41,574 nucleotides of DNA, taken from contig NZ_SMKZ01000058.1 in the NCBI RefSeq assembly GCF_004349065.1, positions 1 to 41,574 on the forward strand, in the 5' to 3' direction. This stretch comes from Jiangella asiatica (GTDB lineage Bacteria > Actinomycetota > Actinomycetes > Jiangellales > Jiangellaceae). Shown here piece by piece: positions 17,564-26,164 of this stretch. Numbering within the stretch: the stretch's first letter is position 1; each line of letters opens with the position of its first letter. Under the pieces are notes generated by a model that worked only from the letters and a program-made list of their open reading frames with translations, had not been told where the DNA came from and did not search any database. A program made the position numbers and the translations under genes.

Positions 17564-18229
17564 GTGAACCTCCTCATGGAAGTCAAGGCATGTACCCACA
17601 CAGCACGGAGCCACGCGCCGGGCACTGCGTCGCGGCGTCCTGCCGGGCGAACGCGAGGTGCCTCACTGAATCGGTCGGAGAAGTTGGTCTCGGACGAAGT
17701 GCCAGGTCTGCGATTCGCGGAAGTGCATCACATACTCCTGCAAGATCTTCGGCGCGCCCACGAGGAACAAACAGCCGTATCTGCGTGACCTCATACAGAA
17801 GCACCGCGTGTCGCGTCAGGACGCGATGGCCCCACGCAGCATCGGCCTTTCCCGCGCACCAGCAGCCCCATGCCCGCGACGCACAACGCAGCGACTCAGT
17901 CTGCGTTCGCAAGGCTGAGCAGGCATCGCTGTTGCATGCCTCTGTCTTCGGCTCGACGCACTGGTGGCCCGAGTCACGCTCGCCGGTCCTGCGCCACTAC
18001 GGCAACGGGCGCCTGTGAATTGCCGTCCGGGGTTGGCGGCCGAGCTCCCATCGACGTCAACGGCGGATCAGCGACGCCTCTCGGCCATCTCTCGGCCAGC
18101 GATCCGAGTACCGAACTCTCGCCAGCCCACCCCGGAAGTCGAGTCCCAGCCAAGGCGATCTCCTCCCCTGTTCCGGTGCGTACACGATGCCTCGAGGAGG
18201 CGCTGTGGCGGGACGAGCCACAAGGAGTC
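17564..18229. other. Gene-poor stretch between IscA-like gene and zinc-ribbon pseudogene
   Basis: About 665 bp with no recognised gene. A 43-codon minus-strand frame (17663-17794) reads MRSRRYGCLFLVGAPKIL, then YVMHFRESQTWHFVRDQLL; it might be a fragment or a small gene, with no recognised family and no strong ribosome-binding site. Other frames look like noise. Confidence 0.4.
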
Positions 18230-18474
18230 TGGGACGGCATGACGTCGAGCGAACGACCTCACGCCGCTCTGCTGGGCACAATGGGCGCAGCAGAGCACCT
18301 GCACGCCGACCTGGATGCCGTGTCCGATGACCTTGCAGCCGCAGTGGGCGCAGGTCGGCGCGCAGCGGTGGATGGCGCGCATTCGAAGCTGTCGAGGACG
18401 AATTCCTGGCCATCGGCGGTGCGCAGGGTGAAGGCGTCGCGATATTCGTTGCCGCAGACCTCGCAGCGGTTCAT
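18230..18474 (-). pseudogene. Frameshifted zinc-ribbon (two-CxxC) small protein
   Basis: From ATG 18474 (GGAG 8 nt upstream) the frame reads MNRCEVCGNEYRDAFTLRTA and continues to LDSFEC, with the first Cys-x2-Cys. It then derails. The neighbouring frame continues as AIHRCAPTCAHCGCKVIGHG and VLCCAHCAQQSGV, giving the remaining metal-binding cysteines. The break is at the GCGCGC run at 18375-18380: expected TGCGCCATC reads TGCGCGCCATC, a 2-bp insertion. Related small metallothionein-like zinc ribbons are common in actinomycetes. The far C-terminus also runs on past the family's normal end. Confidence 0.75.
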
Positions 18475-18647
18475 TTGGTGCTCCTGCCGGCTGGTGGCGT
18501 GTGTTGCCGGACTACGGACGCACACCCCGTACGGCCAGGTCTGAGTCAGCATGTGAGCGTCACAAGTACGTGGCCATCCAGGTCTCGCGGCCGAGGTCGT
18601 TCGATCGCGCGACGCTTCGTGGTGCTCGGAGTGGGAATGAGATCGCC

Positions 18648-19409
18648 ATGGGTCTGCGATGTTCGAGCCGGTGGAGCGGGCACGAGTTCACTGCTGTCAG
18701 CGGCAACTGGATGCACGCAGCGGTCCTGGGTGAGGCCGACGGCGTCGAGATCGTTTGCGTCCACGGGTTGGGAGTGTCCCATCGGTACTATCTTCCGCTT
18801 GCCCGCGAGCTGGCGTCGGCGGGCTTGTGCGCTGTCGCGCTTGACCTGCCCGGATTTGGACGAAGTCGCGGGCCGGCGACGGCTCTTGGCGTGCGTGGTC
18901 TGTCGCTCGCCCTGGCTGGGTGGTTGCGAGCCAGCGGACGAGAAGGGGCGCCGCTGGTGGCCAACTCGGCGGGCTGTCAAGTGGTGGTCGATCTTGCGGT
19001 GCACGCGCCGGAGGCGGTGGGTCCGCTCGTGCTCATCGGCCCGACCATGGATTCGAGTGCCCGCAACCCGGTTCGTCAGATTGTGCGGCTCCTGCTGGAC
19101 GTTCCGTTCGAACGTCCCTCGGTGTGGGCAGTGTTCGCGGGGGACTATGCCCGGTGCGGTCTACGACGTGCATGGGCAACCTTCGGTCATCTTTTGGCCG
19201 ATCGCATCGAGGACAAACTCGGTGGTGTCCTCACGACAGTTGCCGTTGTCCGCGGGCAGCACGACCCGATCGCACCTGGCCGCTGGACGACCTTCCTAGC
19301 CAACGGCCTCAGCGACGCGTTCTGCGTCCAGGTTCCGGCCGCAGGTCACGTGGCGCAGTACTCCAACCCGGCTGCCGTCGCGCGGATCGTCGTCGACATG
19401 GTCTCGTGA
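18648..19409 (+). CDS. Alpha/beta-hydrolase fold protein
   Basis: 253 residues with the alpha/beta-hydrolase order: IVCVHGLGVSHRYY (oxyanion HG), VALDLPGFGRSRGP, nucleophile elbow VANSAGCQ (Ser in A-N-S-A-G rather than the usual G-x-S-x-G), acidic residue in VVRGQHDPIAP, and His in AGHVAQYSNP. All three catalytic positions are present. ATG 18648 was chosen from homology; the frame is open upstream without coding character. A hydrolase, esterase or thioesterase role is possible; the substrate is unknown. It is the first gene of a plus-strand group with the CBS and ChaB/Rho-N genes. Confidence 0.88.
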   Translation: MGLRCSSRWSGHEFTAVSGNWMHAAVLGEADGVEIVCVHGLGVSHRYYLPLARELASAGLCAVALDLPGFGRSRGPATALGVRGLSLALAGWLRASGREGAPLVANSAGCQVVVDLAVHAPEAVGPLVLIGPTMDSSARNPVRQIVRLLLDVPFERPSVWAVFAGDYARCGLRRAWATFGHLLADRIEDKLGGVLTTVAVVRGQHDPIAPGRWTTFLANGLSDAFCVQVPAAGHVAQYSNPAAVARIVVDMVS

Positions 19410-19522
19410 CGCCTCGACGTGCGATCTCTTGCGGAGCGCCCTAACACGGGGCGGTTGGCGTAGCCGATCCCGGGTATCGGCCGTTCGTAAGCACGCGTGC
19501 AATGCCGTCCCGAGGAGGAGAC

Positions 19523-19948
19523 ATGACGACTCGTACGGTGGCCGAAGTGATGACTGAGCAGGTAATGAGTGTGCCGACGACTGCTCCGGTCCGTCAGGCG
19601 GCTGAGGTGATGAGAGACAACGACATCGGCGACGTCGTGGTCGTCGATGACGGTGTCGTGCGTGGCGTGCTGACCGATCGCGACATGGTGATCCGTGTTC
19701 TCGCCGACAACAAGGAACCCAATGCTGTGACCGTAGGAGAGGTCTACAGCGCCAACGTCGTGGTGGCGCAGGCCGACACCACCATCGACGACGCGGTCCG
19801 CGCCATGCGTGATCGTGCGGTACGCCGGCTGCCGGTGGTCGACCGCGAAGGACGTCCGGTCGGTGTCGTCTCGATCGGCGACTTCGCACGGTCCGAGGAC
19901 CCGCACTCCGCGCTAGCGGACATCAGTGACGCGCCACCGAACACCTGA
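19523..19948 (+). CDS. Tandem CBS-domain protein
   Basis: 141 residues consisting almost wholly of two CBS motifs (a Bateman module). CBS1 is TVAEVMTEQVMSVPTTAPVR through DIGDVVVVDDGVVRGVLTDR. CBS2 is VVAQADTTIDDAVRAMRDRA and RRLPVVDREGRPVGVVSIGD. Such modules bind adenine nucleotides such as AMP, ATP or SAM and sense energy state. GAGGAGGAG at 19512-19520 is an excellent ribosome-binding site. It is followed 40 bp later by the ChaB/Rho-N gene. It is closely related in sequence to the CBS half of the gene at 29080-29667, at the other side of the island. Confidence 0.93.
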   Translation: MTTRTVAEVMTEQVMSVPTTAPVRQAAEVMRDNDIGDVVVVDDGVVRGVLTDRDMVIRVLADNKEPNAVTVGEVYSANVVVAQADTTIDDAVRAMRDRAVRRLPVVDREGRPVGVVSIGDFARSEDPHSALADISDAPPNT

Positions 19949-19988
19949 GGCCGCCACCGATCCAGCTGAGATGAGAGGAGCGACGACC

Positions 19989-20399
19989 ATGCCAGCCAGA
20001 GAGGACATGCCGTCGACACTGCGACGTTCGCCGAAACGGGCGCAGGAGGTGTGGGCCAAGGCCCATGACTCGGCGGTCGAGACATATGGCGAAGGCGAAC
20101 GCGCCCACCGCACCGCGTTCTCAGCGCTGAAGCACCAGTTCCAGAAAATCGGCGACCACTGGGAGCCGAAGGACGGAAAGGGCCCATCGGATCCGCAAGC
20201 CAGCCGCCGAACTCCGTCGGCGCGGACGCGACCACGCGAAACGGCCGGCGGCGTGGACGCCAACGCATCCAGGAGCGACCTGTACGAGACGGCCCGCAAG
20301 CTCGGCGTCGAGGGCCGCTCCCGGATGACCAAGGGCGAACTCGTCGATGCGATCGACAAGGAGAACGAGCGCCGCACTGCACGTGCGCGGGACCGCTGA
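19989..20399 (+). CDS. ChaB-family protein with Rho-N (SAP-like) C-terminal domain
   Basis: 136 residues. The N-terminal half matches ChaB (MPSTLRRSPKRAQEVWAKAH; YGEGERAHRTAFSALKHQF; GDHWEPKDGKG). The C-terminal half has a Rho termination factor N-terminal-type helix pair (SRSDLYETARKLGVEGRSRM; TKGELVDAIDKENER), which usually binds nucleic acid. GAGAGGAG precedes ATG 19989. Such proteins are common in actinomycete stress islands. It probably binds RNA or DNA; its role is unknown. Confidence 0.9.
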   Translation: MPAREDMPSTLRRSPKRAQEVWAKAHDSAVETYGEGERAHRTAFSALKHQFQKIGDHWEPKDGKGPSDPQASRRTPSARTRPRETAGGVDANASRSDLYETARKLGVEGRSRMTKGELVDAIDKENERRTARARDR

Positions 20400-20699
20400 C
20401 CGTACCAGCCGGTCGGACCGTGAGCTCAGGGGCGAGGCGTATGTGGGCGCGGCGCATACGTTACGCGACCGACTATGGTCGAGATCCGCAGAACTGGTCG
20501 CGAACCCGTCGAAGCGAGGCCCTCTTACCTGCTGCGCCTCGCTTTGTAGCGTTGGGCCTCGCGCTTGGGGTGATAGGCACGTTGGGGCTCGCCGCGCGGC
20601 TGTGGAGCGACGCGAGCACCGGTGTTGTCGGCGGATTCATCGTGCGTGGGCTCGTCGCGGTCGGGCCGCGCTGCACCTCGCGAGCGTCAACAGGCGGGG
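20400..20699. other. Gene-poor gap before the PRT/DLH remnant
   Basis: Exactly 300 bp. A plus-strand frame encodes one hydrophobic stretch (RFVALGLALGVIGTLGLAAR) but lacks a ribosome-binding site and decays into a Pro/Arg-rich tail. I see no firm gene, hairpin or repeat here. Confidence 0.4.
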
Positions 20700-21263
20700 C
20701 GGCGCGCCCGCCACGAGACACCACGGCGCCCACGCGTCCGCCGGTTCTCGAGGCGGCGACGAGGGCTGCCGCGGCGCCGGTGCTGGCGCCGAGATAACCA
20801 GCGAAAAGCTCGCCATAAAGGGCTCCTGGGCAAGCCATCTGCTGCCCGGCCAGTCGTGGCCGATCGGGACGGAGACGCGGCCAGCAGGTCGACCTCGTCG
20901 TCGGTGGTTTGGCTGAAGTCGTCGTAGTAGGCGCCGATCGACACCATTCCTTCCAGGGCGGTGGCGCATACGACGTCGTCGGCGATGGCCGGGAGGCGGC
21001 GCGCGGTGTCGGGCGGGCACACGGGGGTCGCGAGCAGCAGCCGGCGCGGCCGGTAGCCGCGCAGGGACCGCAAGGCCGCCTCGGCTGTGACCCCGGTGGC
21101 CAGTCCGTCGTCGACGAGAATCAGGTCACGCGCCTCTGGTCGGGCAACGAGGCGGAGCCCGCGGTAAAGGTCCACCCGGCGTGCGAGCTCGGCACGCTCG
21201 TCCTGGACGAGCCGACCCAGCTGGCGCCGATGCCGAACTCCGGTTGCCGGGCGCCCCGACCTT
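20700..21263 (-). pseudogene. Phosphoribosyltransferase / dienelactone-hydrolase gene, broken
   Basis: Read 5' to 3' on the minus strand, the frame begins at ~21263 with KVGAPGN, a phosphoribosyltransferase core motif, then shifts: expected CCGGAGTTC reads CGGAGTTC, a 1-bp deletion. It resumes as VQDERAELARRVDLYRG and RDLILVDDGLATGVTAEAAL (the PRPP-binding loop), then GYRPRRLLLATPVCPP and SIGAYYDDFSQTTDDEVDLL. About 70 bp later another piece reads GELFAGYLGASTGAAAAL and GRVGAVVSRGGR, the nucleophile region of the dienelactone-hydrolase half common in actinobacterial PRT-DLH proteins. The N-terminal PRT part, most of the DLH domain and the linker are missing. Confidence 0.75.
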
Positions 21264-21320
21264 GTTGTGGCATGTACATGGTTCATGGATGACGTCGTTG
21301 TCCATGTGGCCGCAGGATGT

Positions 21321-21850
21321 CGCGGAAGTCGCCGCGGATTGCTCTTCGCGAGCAGGACATCGACGTCGTCGTGCTGCAGCGGCCGCACGAGGCCCTGCTG
21401 TGCCGTGAGTGGCTCGGACGCCGACCGGGGGCGACGTGCCGGCTGTGTACCTGGAGCACAACACTCCTGGCGGCGGCGCGGTGACGACGCGCCACCCGCT
21501 GGCCGACCAGAGCGAGATCCCGATCGTGCACGTGACGCATTTCAACAACGTGATCTGGGACAACGGCATGGCGCCGGCGACCGTCGTCGAGAACGGCATC
21601 CTCGACCCCGGCTACAAGTACACCGGCGAGTTGGAACGGACGGGTGTCGTCGTCAACGGGATGCATCTCGCTCGAGCCGCCGAGGCCGGCCCCGGCGATT
21701 CGGCAGTTCGTCGGCGATCAGGACGCGGCGCGTGAGGCCGGTCTGGTGGCGCGCGAGGCGGCGACGGCGCGGTACGGCGTGAAACGGTTCCTCACGGTTC
21801 CTCACGGACTGGGACGCCGTGCTCGACGACCTCGTCTCCCAACTATTGCC
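21321..21850 (+). pseudogene. Glycosyltransferase, multiply disrupted
   Basis: Fragments of one glycosyltransferase: REQDIDVVVLQRPHEALLCR and EWLGRRPG, then a 1-bp deletion near 21425. It resumes as DVPAVYLEHNTPGGGAVTTR, NNVIWDNGMAPATVVENGIL and GYKYTGELERTGVVVN. The middle is deleted and the C-terminal helix follows (DAAREAGLVAREAATARYGV, KRFLT), interrupted by a 10-bp tandem duplication at 21785-21804. Removing one unit restores DWDAVLDDLVSQLL. The N-terminal domain is absent. The family accompanies the heptose cluster in other actinomycetes (family knowledge). The gene converges on the GT9 stop at 21843. Confidence 0.8.
21785..21804 (+). repeat. 10-bp tandem duplication that breaks the glycosyltransferase frame
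   Basis: CGGTTCCTCA occurs twice in a row (21785-21794, 21795-21804). Deleting one unit restores a continuous glycosyltransferase C-terminus, which marks this as a mutation rather than a normal repeat. Confidence 0.9.
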
Positions 21851-22793
21851 CGCGGATGCCGCCCAGCAGGGCGTCTGCGGCGGCCACGACCTGGTCGACC
21901 TGAATCGCGGCCAGTGCCGGATCGAGGTGGTCACCGTGAGGGTCACCGCTAGGGCCGTGCCACAGCGCGATGTGCGGGCCGGATGCCGGAGGCCCCCAAA
22001 TGCTGGGCGGCGTCGGCCCGAAGAGGACGACGGATGGCGTGCGGAACGCCGACGCGAGGTGGGCTACGCCGGTGTCGTTCGAGACAATGAGTGCAGCACG
22101 GGCGATCAAGGCCGCCAGCTCGTCCAATGGCGTCCGCCCTGCTAGGACAGCCGCGGGGGGCAGACCGGCCAATACGCAAACTGTTTCGGCCAACTCGGTT
22201 TCGGCCGCGGACCCCGTGACCACGACTGGTCGCCGCCCGCCGCGTGAGACGAGCTGTCGGGCCACCGCGGCGAATCGCTCCACCGGCCAGCGGCGGGCGG
22301 CGGTGGCGGCGCCTGGGTGGAGGACTACCGCACCGTCGACTGGCGAAGCCACGGTCGGCGGCGACAACAACAGGTCGTCGACCGGCGCGGCGACCTGCAG
22401 CTCGGTCTCCACCAGCCGACACCAGCGGAGCACCTCGTGCTCCGCACGCATCCACGGCGGACCAGTGACACCGAGCTTGTCGTTGCCGAACGCGACCAGC
22501 CGGCGCGGTCGCAGCGTGGCGAGCAGGACGTGACTTTGTGGGCCGCGGCCGTGCAGGTTGATTGCGACGTCGGGCCGTGCTGCGGGCCACGGCAGCGGTT
22601 CCAGTGGTCGGGCTGGCCACAGCAGGTCGATGGCGCCCGTCAACGGCGCCAAAGGCGCCAGCTCCGGGGCTGTGGCGAGCACGAGCCGATGCCTCGGTAA
22701 TGCACGCCGGATCGCACGGAATGCCGGCACACCGGTGAGAAAGTCGCCGAGTCCGAGCGCCCGGTAGACGAGCGCAACCTTCTCTACGGCCAC
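21843..22793 (-). CDS. GT9 family (heptosyltransferase-like) glycosyltransferase
   Basis: 316 residues of the ADP-heptose:glycan heptosyltransferase family. Motifs: RALGLGDFLTGVPAFRAIRR at the start, DVAINLHGRGPQSH, VLHPGAATAARRWPVERFAA, and the donor-binding SNDTGVAHLASAFRTP plus VVLFGPTPPSIWGPP. GTG 22793 overlaps the end of the SDR gene by about 10 bp; an earlier in-frame start would lie deep in the SDR. It is the last gene of the minus-strand heptose operon and looks intact. It probably transfers a nucleotide-activated heptose or similar sugar to a surface glycan; acceptor unknown. Confidence 0.9.
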   Translation of the reverse strand: MAVEKVALVYRALGLGDFLTGVPAFRAIRRALPRHRLVLATAPELAPLAPLTGAIDLLWPARPLEPLPWPAARPDVAINLHGRGPQSHVLLATLRPRRLVAFGNDKLGVTGPPWMRAEHEVLRWCRLVETELQVAAPVDDLLLSPPTVASPVDGAVVLHPGAATAARRWPVERFAAVARQLVSRGGRRPVVVTGSAAETELAETVCVLAGLPPAAVLAGRTPLDELAALIARAALIVSNDTGVAHLASAFRTPSVVLFGPTPPSIWGPPASGPHIALWHGPSGDPHGDHLDPALAAIQVDQVVAAADALLGGIRGQ

Positions 22794-23467
22794 GAGCTCT
22801 CGATCGAGGGGGTCACGACGAGTTCGCGTACTTCGCAACCAGGCGGCTGGTCGAGGGCGAAGAGGACCGCGAGGGCGACGTCGGACGGACGGTTGAGCTT
22901 GGCGTCGGCGGGCGGCTTGTATTGCTCATCGCGTCCGTCGAAGAACGGGGTGTCCATGCCGCCAGGTATCAGCAGCGTCACACCGATGCGGCCGGCCGTC
23001 TCCGCGGCGAAGGCTCGGGTGAATCCGACGACGCCGAACTTCGACGCGCAATAGGCAGTTGCGTCGCTCAGGGCCCGCAGTCCGAGCGTCGACGCAACCG
23101 TGACGACCCGGCCGTGCCGCCTCTCGAGTTCAGGCAGCGCGGCGCGGACTACCCGGACGGTGCCCAGGAGGTTGACCTGCACTACATGCTCCCATTCGTC
23201 GGCGGGGACGTCCGCCAGCCGGCCACAGGAGTCGACGCCGGCGCAGGTGACGACGGCGTCCAGGCCTCCGGTCCGGTCCACGGCGGTGCGCACGGCCTCC
23301 TCGGCGGCACCGGCCTCGGCCAGGTCGGCGACGACGTGTTCTACCGGCGCAGAGGGCGGGGTCCGGTCGAGTACGACGGCGCGTGCTCCGGCGTCGTCGA
23401 GCATGTGCGTCACAGCAGCACCGAGTCCGGACGCGCCGCCCGTGACCAGCACGGTTCCCAGAGTCAT
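22784..23467 (-). CDS. Short-chain dehydrogenase/reductase in heptose operon
   Basis: 227 residues, short but complete for an SDR. The cofactor motif is VLVTGGASGLGAAVTHMLDD, followed by VVTCAGVDSCG, the catalytic Ser in VVTVASTLGLRA, and YCASKFGVVGFTRAF. The tail ends PSIESSWP. AGGAGGA lies about 5 nt before the ATG. It is co-transcribed with the broken kinase upstream and the GT9 gene downstream. A role in modifying a heptose or its nucleotide form is plausible but unproven. Confidence 0.9.
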   Translation of the reverse strand: MTLGTVLVTGGASGLGAAVTHMLDDAGARAVVLDRTPPSAPVEHVVADLAEAGAAEEAVRTAVDRTGGLDAVVTCAGVDSCGRLADVPADEWEHVVQVNLLGTVRVVRAALPELERRHGRVVTVASTLGLRALSDATAYCASKFGVVGFTRAFAAETAGRIGVTLLIPGGMDTPFFDGRDEQYKPPADAKLNRPSDVALAVLFALDQPPGCEVRELVVTPSIESSWP

Positions 23468-24364
23468 GTAGTCCTCCTGGTGGTCAGTTCTCGCAGCTTG
23501 GTGTCGATCGCGCGCCGCCGAGGGCCCCGCACTGCCGCTGCGATGTCGCGACCGGTCTCTCGGTCCCGCCCGATGACCGGTGAGTCCGCTGTCAGCCCGG
23601 AGGCGGCGCCGGTACCGACGAACCTCGTGGCATCGGCGACGGCATACTGGACGGCCTCGTCGGTCACGCGGCCGGTGCCGAGCACCATCGCGGCGGCGGC
23701 CGTGTACGAGCGCGGTGGCCTGTCGGGCCGCGAGCGGCCATGCACCGTTTGGTCCGGCGTCAATGCTCGCTGGCGCTCCGCTGCGGTGTACCCACGTATC
23801 GGCCTCGTCGGCGTTGGGTGTGACCAGTTGTGGGTCGGGTATCGGCGCGGCTCCGTGCGGATGGGGATCCCAGATCACAGGCGGCTGCCGGGGAAGCGTC
23901 GTCAGTAGCCACCGGATGCTCGGCACAGCCGTGACTCCGCGGCCGTAGTCGGAGACCGAGTCCGCGTCCGCGGCCGACAGCGCGTCGACAGCGGACCTGG
24001 TCAGCTCGCCGATCTGAGCGGGCTCGCCGCCGGTATCGAGCCGGACGACGGACTGACCGTCGGCACGGATTCGCCGCTTGACAGGCGTGCTGCCCGTGTA
24101 GGGCAGGGCGTGAACACCAACCACGTCGCCGATCAGTTCGCGCAAGCGGGCGGCCGGTTCGTCGTCGGCCATCGCCGCGATCAGGCTCAGTTCGGCGCCG
24201 CGGGATGCGGCGACGTAGGCGGCCAGCGCCGCGCCACCGGGCCGGGCCTGTTCGGAAACATCGTCCAGAACGGGAACCGGGGCGTCTGGTGACAGGCACC
24301 GGGCGCGACCCACTAGGTCGACGTCGAGCAGGACGTCACCGATCACCGCGAGACGGACCGTCAT
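23464..24364 (-). pseudogene. PfkB-family heptose kinase (HldE/RfaE kinase-like), broken
   Basis: The first ~200 codons from ATG 24364 are a good PfkB/ribokinase-fold kinase: RLAVIGDVLLDVDLVGRARC, DAPVPVLDDVSEQARPGGAA, SVVRLDTGGEP, and VIWDPHPHGAAPIPDPQLVT with PNADEADTW. The frame then shifts near 23760. Another frame carries the C-terminal helix region (TAAAAMVLGTGRVTDEAVQY, AVADATRFVGTGAASGL). The catalytic GAGD anion-hole segment and roughly 50-60 residues around it are missing, so a deletion accompanies the frameshift and the product cannot be active. Similar kinases phosphorylate heptose-7-phosphate. Its ATG overlaps the gmhA stop. Confidence 0.8.
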
Positions 24365-24957
24365 GTCACGACCTCGAGGTCAGCGCCGACTTTGGCGTCG
24401 AAGCTTGCGCACATGATGTGGAGTGCGACCAGGTGCAGTTCCTGCACGGTTGCTGTCGTCGGCGCGGGCACGCATAGAGCTTCATCCGCGAGTTCGGCCA
24501 GCGGGTTGGGCTCGGGACCGGTGAACGCCCACACGGTCAGTCCGCTGGCCCGGCCGCGTCTGGCAGCGGCGAGTAGGTTCGCGCTCCGACCGCTCGTCGA
24601 CAGCAGAACCAGCACGTCCCCTTGGCGCCCGTGTGCTTGCACCTGCCGGGCGAAGAGCTCCTCGACGGAGTAGTCGTTGGCGATCGCCGTGAGGCTCGAG
24701 GTCTCGGCGCTCAAACAGATGGCCGAGAACGGCGGACGATCGTTCCGGAACCTCCCGACCAGCTCGGCGGTCAGGTGCTGGGCCTGAGCCGCGCTGCCAC
24801 CGTTGCCCGCGGCGAGCAGCCTCCCGTCGGTGGTGAGAACGCCGGCAAGGTTCCGGCCCCACGTGTCGGCGATGTCGGCGCACGGGCCAAACCGTGCGAT
24901 CGCCGATTCAAGGCGGCGGACGTGTCCCTGGTGACTGGGCTCCCGAAACGTCATCAC
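24361..24957 (-). CDS. gmhA: SIS-domain D-sedoheptulose-7-phosphate isomerase
   Basis: 198 residues, typical GmhA length. SIS motifs are clear: LLAAGNGGSAAQAQHLTAEL near residue 48, FSAICLSAETSSLTAIANDY, DVLVLLSTSGRSANLLAAAR and LTVWAFTGPEPNPLAELADE, with a late His-containing helix (VQELHLVALHIMC). These match isomerases that convert sedoheptulose-7-phosphate to heptose-7-phosphate, the first step of ADP/GDP-heptose synthesis. The start (GTG 24957 or ATG 24954) overlaps the GT4 stop, and its stop overlaps the kinase ATG. It is intact, but the next enzyme in the operon is broken and no GmhB-like phosphatase or nucleotidyltransferase is visible in the window. Confidence 0.9.
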   Translation of the reverse strand: MMTFREPSHQGHVRRLESAIARFGPCADIADTWGRNLAGVLTTDGRLLAAGNGGSAAQAQHLTAELVGRFRNDRPPFSAICLSAETSSLTAIANDYSVEELFARQVQAHGRQGDVLVLLSTSGRSANLLAAARRGRASGLTVWAFTGPEPNPLAELADEALCVPAPTTATVQELHLVALHIMCASFDAKVGADLEVVT

Positions 24958-26162
24958 GGGACCTTCGAGGAAATGCGACCAGTTCTCGCGGCGACCCGGG
25001 CGTAGACACGCTCGGTGTCGCGAGCGATCCGCTCCCAGCCGTAGAGCCGGCGGGCCCGCTGCAGACCATCGCTGCCGTAGGCGTCGAGGCGCCGGGGGCT
25101 GGCCAGCATCTCGCGCAGCACCTGAGCCAGGCGGTCCGGCCGGTGGGGCGGCACCAATTCACCGGTGATGCCCGGCACCACCGTGTCGAGCAGGCCGCCC
25201 ACGACGGTGCCGACGACCGGCCGGGCGCACGCCATCGCCTCCAGCGGGACGATCCCGAACGGCTCATACCACGGCGCGGTGACGACGATGTCGGCGGCAC
25301 CGAACAACGCCGGCATGTCCGTCCGTGCCACCCGGCCGAGCAGGTGTAGCCGGTCGGCTGTGCCGTTCGCGGCTGCCCGGGCGCGGATCCGTTGTGCCTC
25401 GGGGTCGGCGGCAAGAGCGTCCGGGGCGGGTCCGCCGGCCACGTGGAGTTCGACGCCGGGCAGTTCGCTCAGCGCGTCCACGATGTCGGCCAGCCCTTTG
25501 CGCTCGACCAGCCGGCCGACGGTGAGCAGGCGGCCGGCCCGCGGGCCCGGCCGCGGCGGCGTCGGCACGAAGAGTTCCAGATCGACCCCGCACGGGATGA
25601 TGGTCGTGCGGCCGGCGCCCAGGCCCATCAACGCCAGCTCGGCCACTTCGGCGGTGCAGGTGGCGATGATGTGGTCGACCTCGGCGCAGAGAGTGTGCTC
25701 GATGCCGATCCGCTCAGACGGGCTGGTGTCTTTCGAGCCCTGGTGCCGCCGCTTGACGGTTCCCAGCGCATGGAACGTCTGCACTACCGGAGTCCTGGTT
25801 GCGCGGCCGGCCTGCACCGCCGTCAGCCCGCTCATCCAAAAATGGGCATGCGCGATGTCGTAGTGTTCGTCTGCCCAGCGGTCGGTCAGGTAGGCAGAGA
25901 ACGCTGCCATGTGCGGGAGCAGCTCATCCTTCGGCACCTCTGTCGGTGGTCCGGCCGGCACGTGCTCGACGACGTAGCCGTCCGGCGTCGTCACCTGGGG
26001 CGGCGAGTCCGGATCGTCGCGCCGGGTGAACACCGTGACGTCGTGTCCGCGTGCGGCCAGCTTCGTGGCCAGCGCCGCCACGTGGACGTTCTGCCCGCCT
26101 GCGTCGACGCCGCCGATGACGGCCAGCGGGCTGGCGTGTTCGGACACCATTGCGATCTTCAT
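24954..26162 (-). CDS. GT4 glycosyltransferase
   Basis: 402 residues with the GT-B GT4 plan. The N-terminal domain has MKIAMVSEHASPLAVIGGVD and GQNVHVAALATKLAARGHDV; the middle has HYDIAHAHFWMSGLTAVQAG. The C-terminal donor domain has LLTVGRLVERKGLADIVDAL and the E-x7-E motif in PWYEPFGIVPLEAMACARPV. ATG 26162 is the family start. It overlaps gmhA. It probably builds the heptose-containing glycan, using a nucleotide sugar. It resembles the D-inositol-3-phosphate/sucrose-synthase-like branch, but the substrate is not assigned. Confidence 0.92.
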   Translation of the reverse strand: MKIAMVSEHASPLAVIGGVDAGGQNVHVAALATKLAARGHDVTVFTRRDDPDSPPQVTTPDGYVVEHVPAGPPTEVPKDELLPHMAAFSAYLTDRWADEHYDIAHAHFWMSGLTAVQAGRATRTPVVQTFHALGTVKRRHQGSKDTSPSERIGIEHTLCAEVDHIIATCTAEVAELALMGLGAGRTTIIPCGVDLELFVPTPPRPGPRAGRLLTVGRLVERKGLADIVDALSELPGVELHVAGGPAPDALAADPEAQRIRARAAANGTADRLHLLGRVARTDMPALFGAADIVVTAPWYEPFGIVPLEAMACARPVVGTVVGGLLDTVVPGITGELVPPHRPDRLAQVLREMLASPRRLDAYGSDGLQRARRLYGWERIARDTERVYARVAARTGRISSKVP

Positions 26163-26164
26163 CA

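Noticed and set aside
17663-17794. 43-codon minus-strand frame with plausible composition
   Set aside because: No homologue recognised and no strong ribosome-binding site; described within the gene-poor stretch instead of as a gene.
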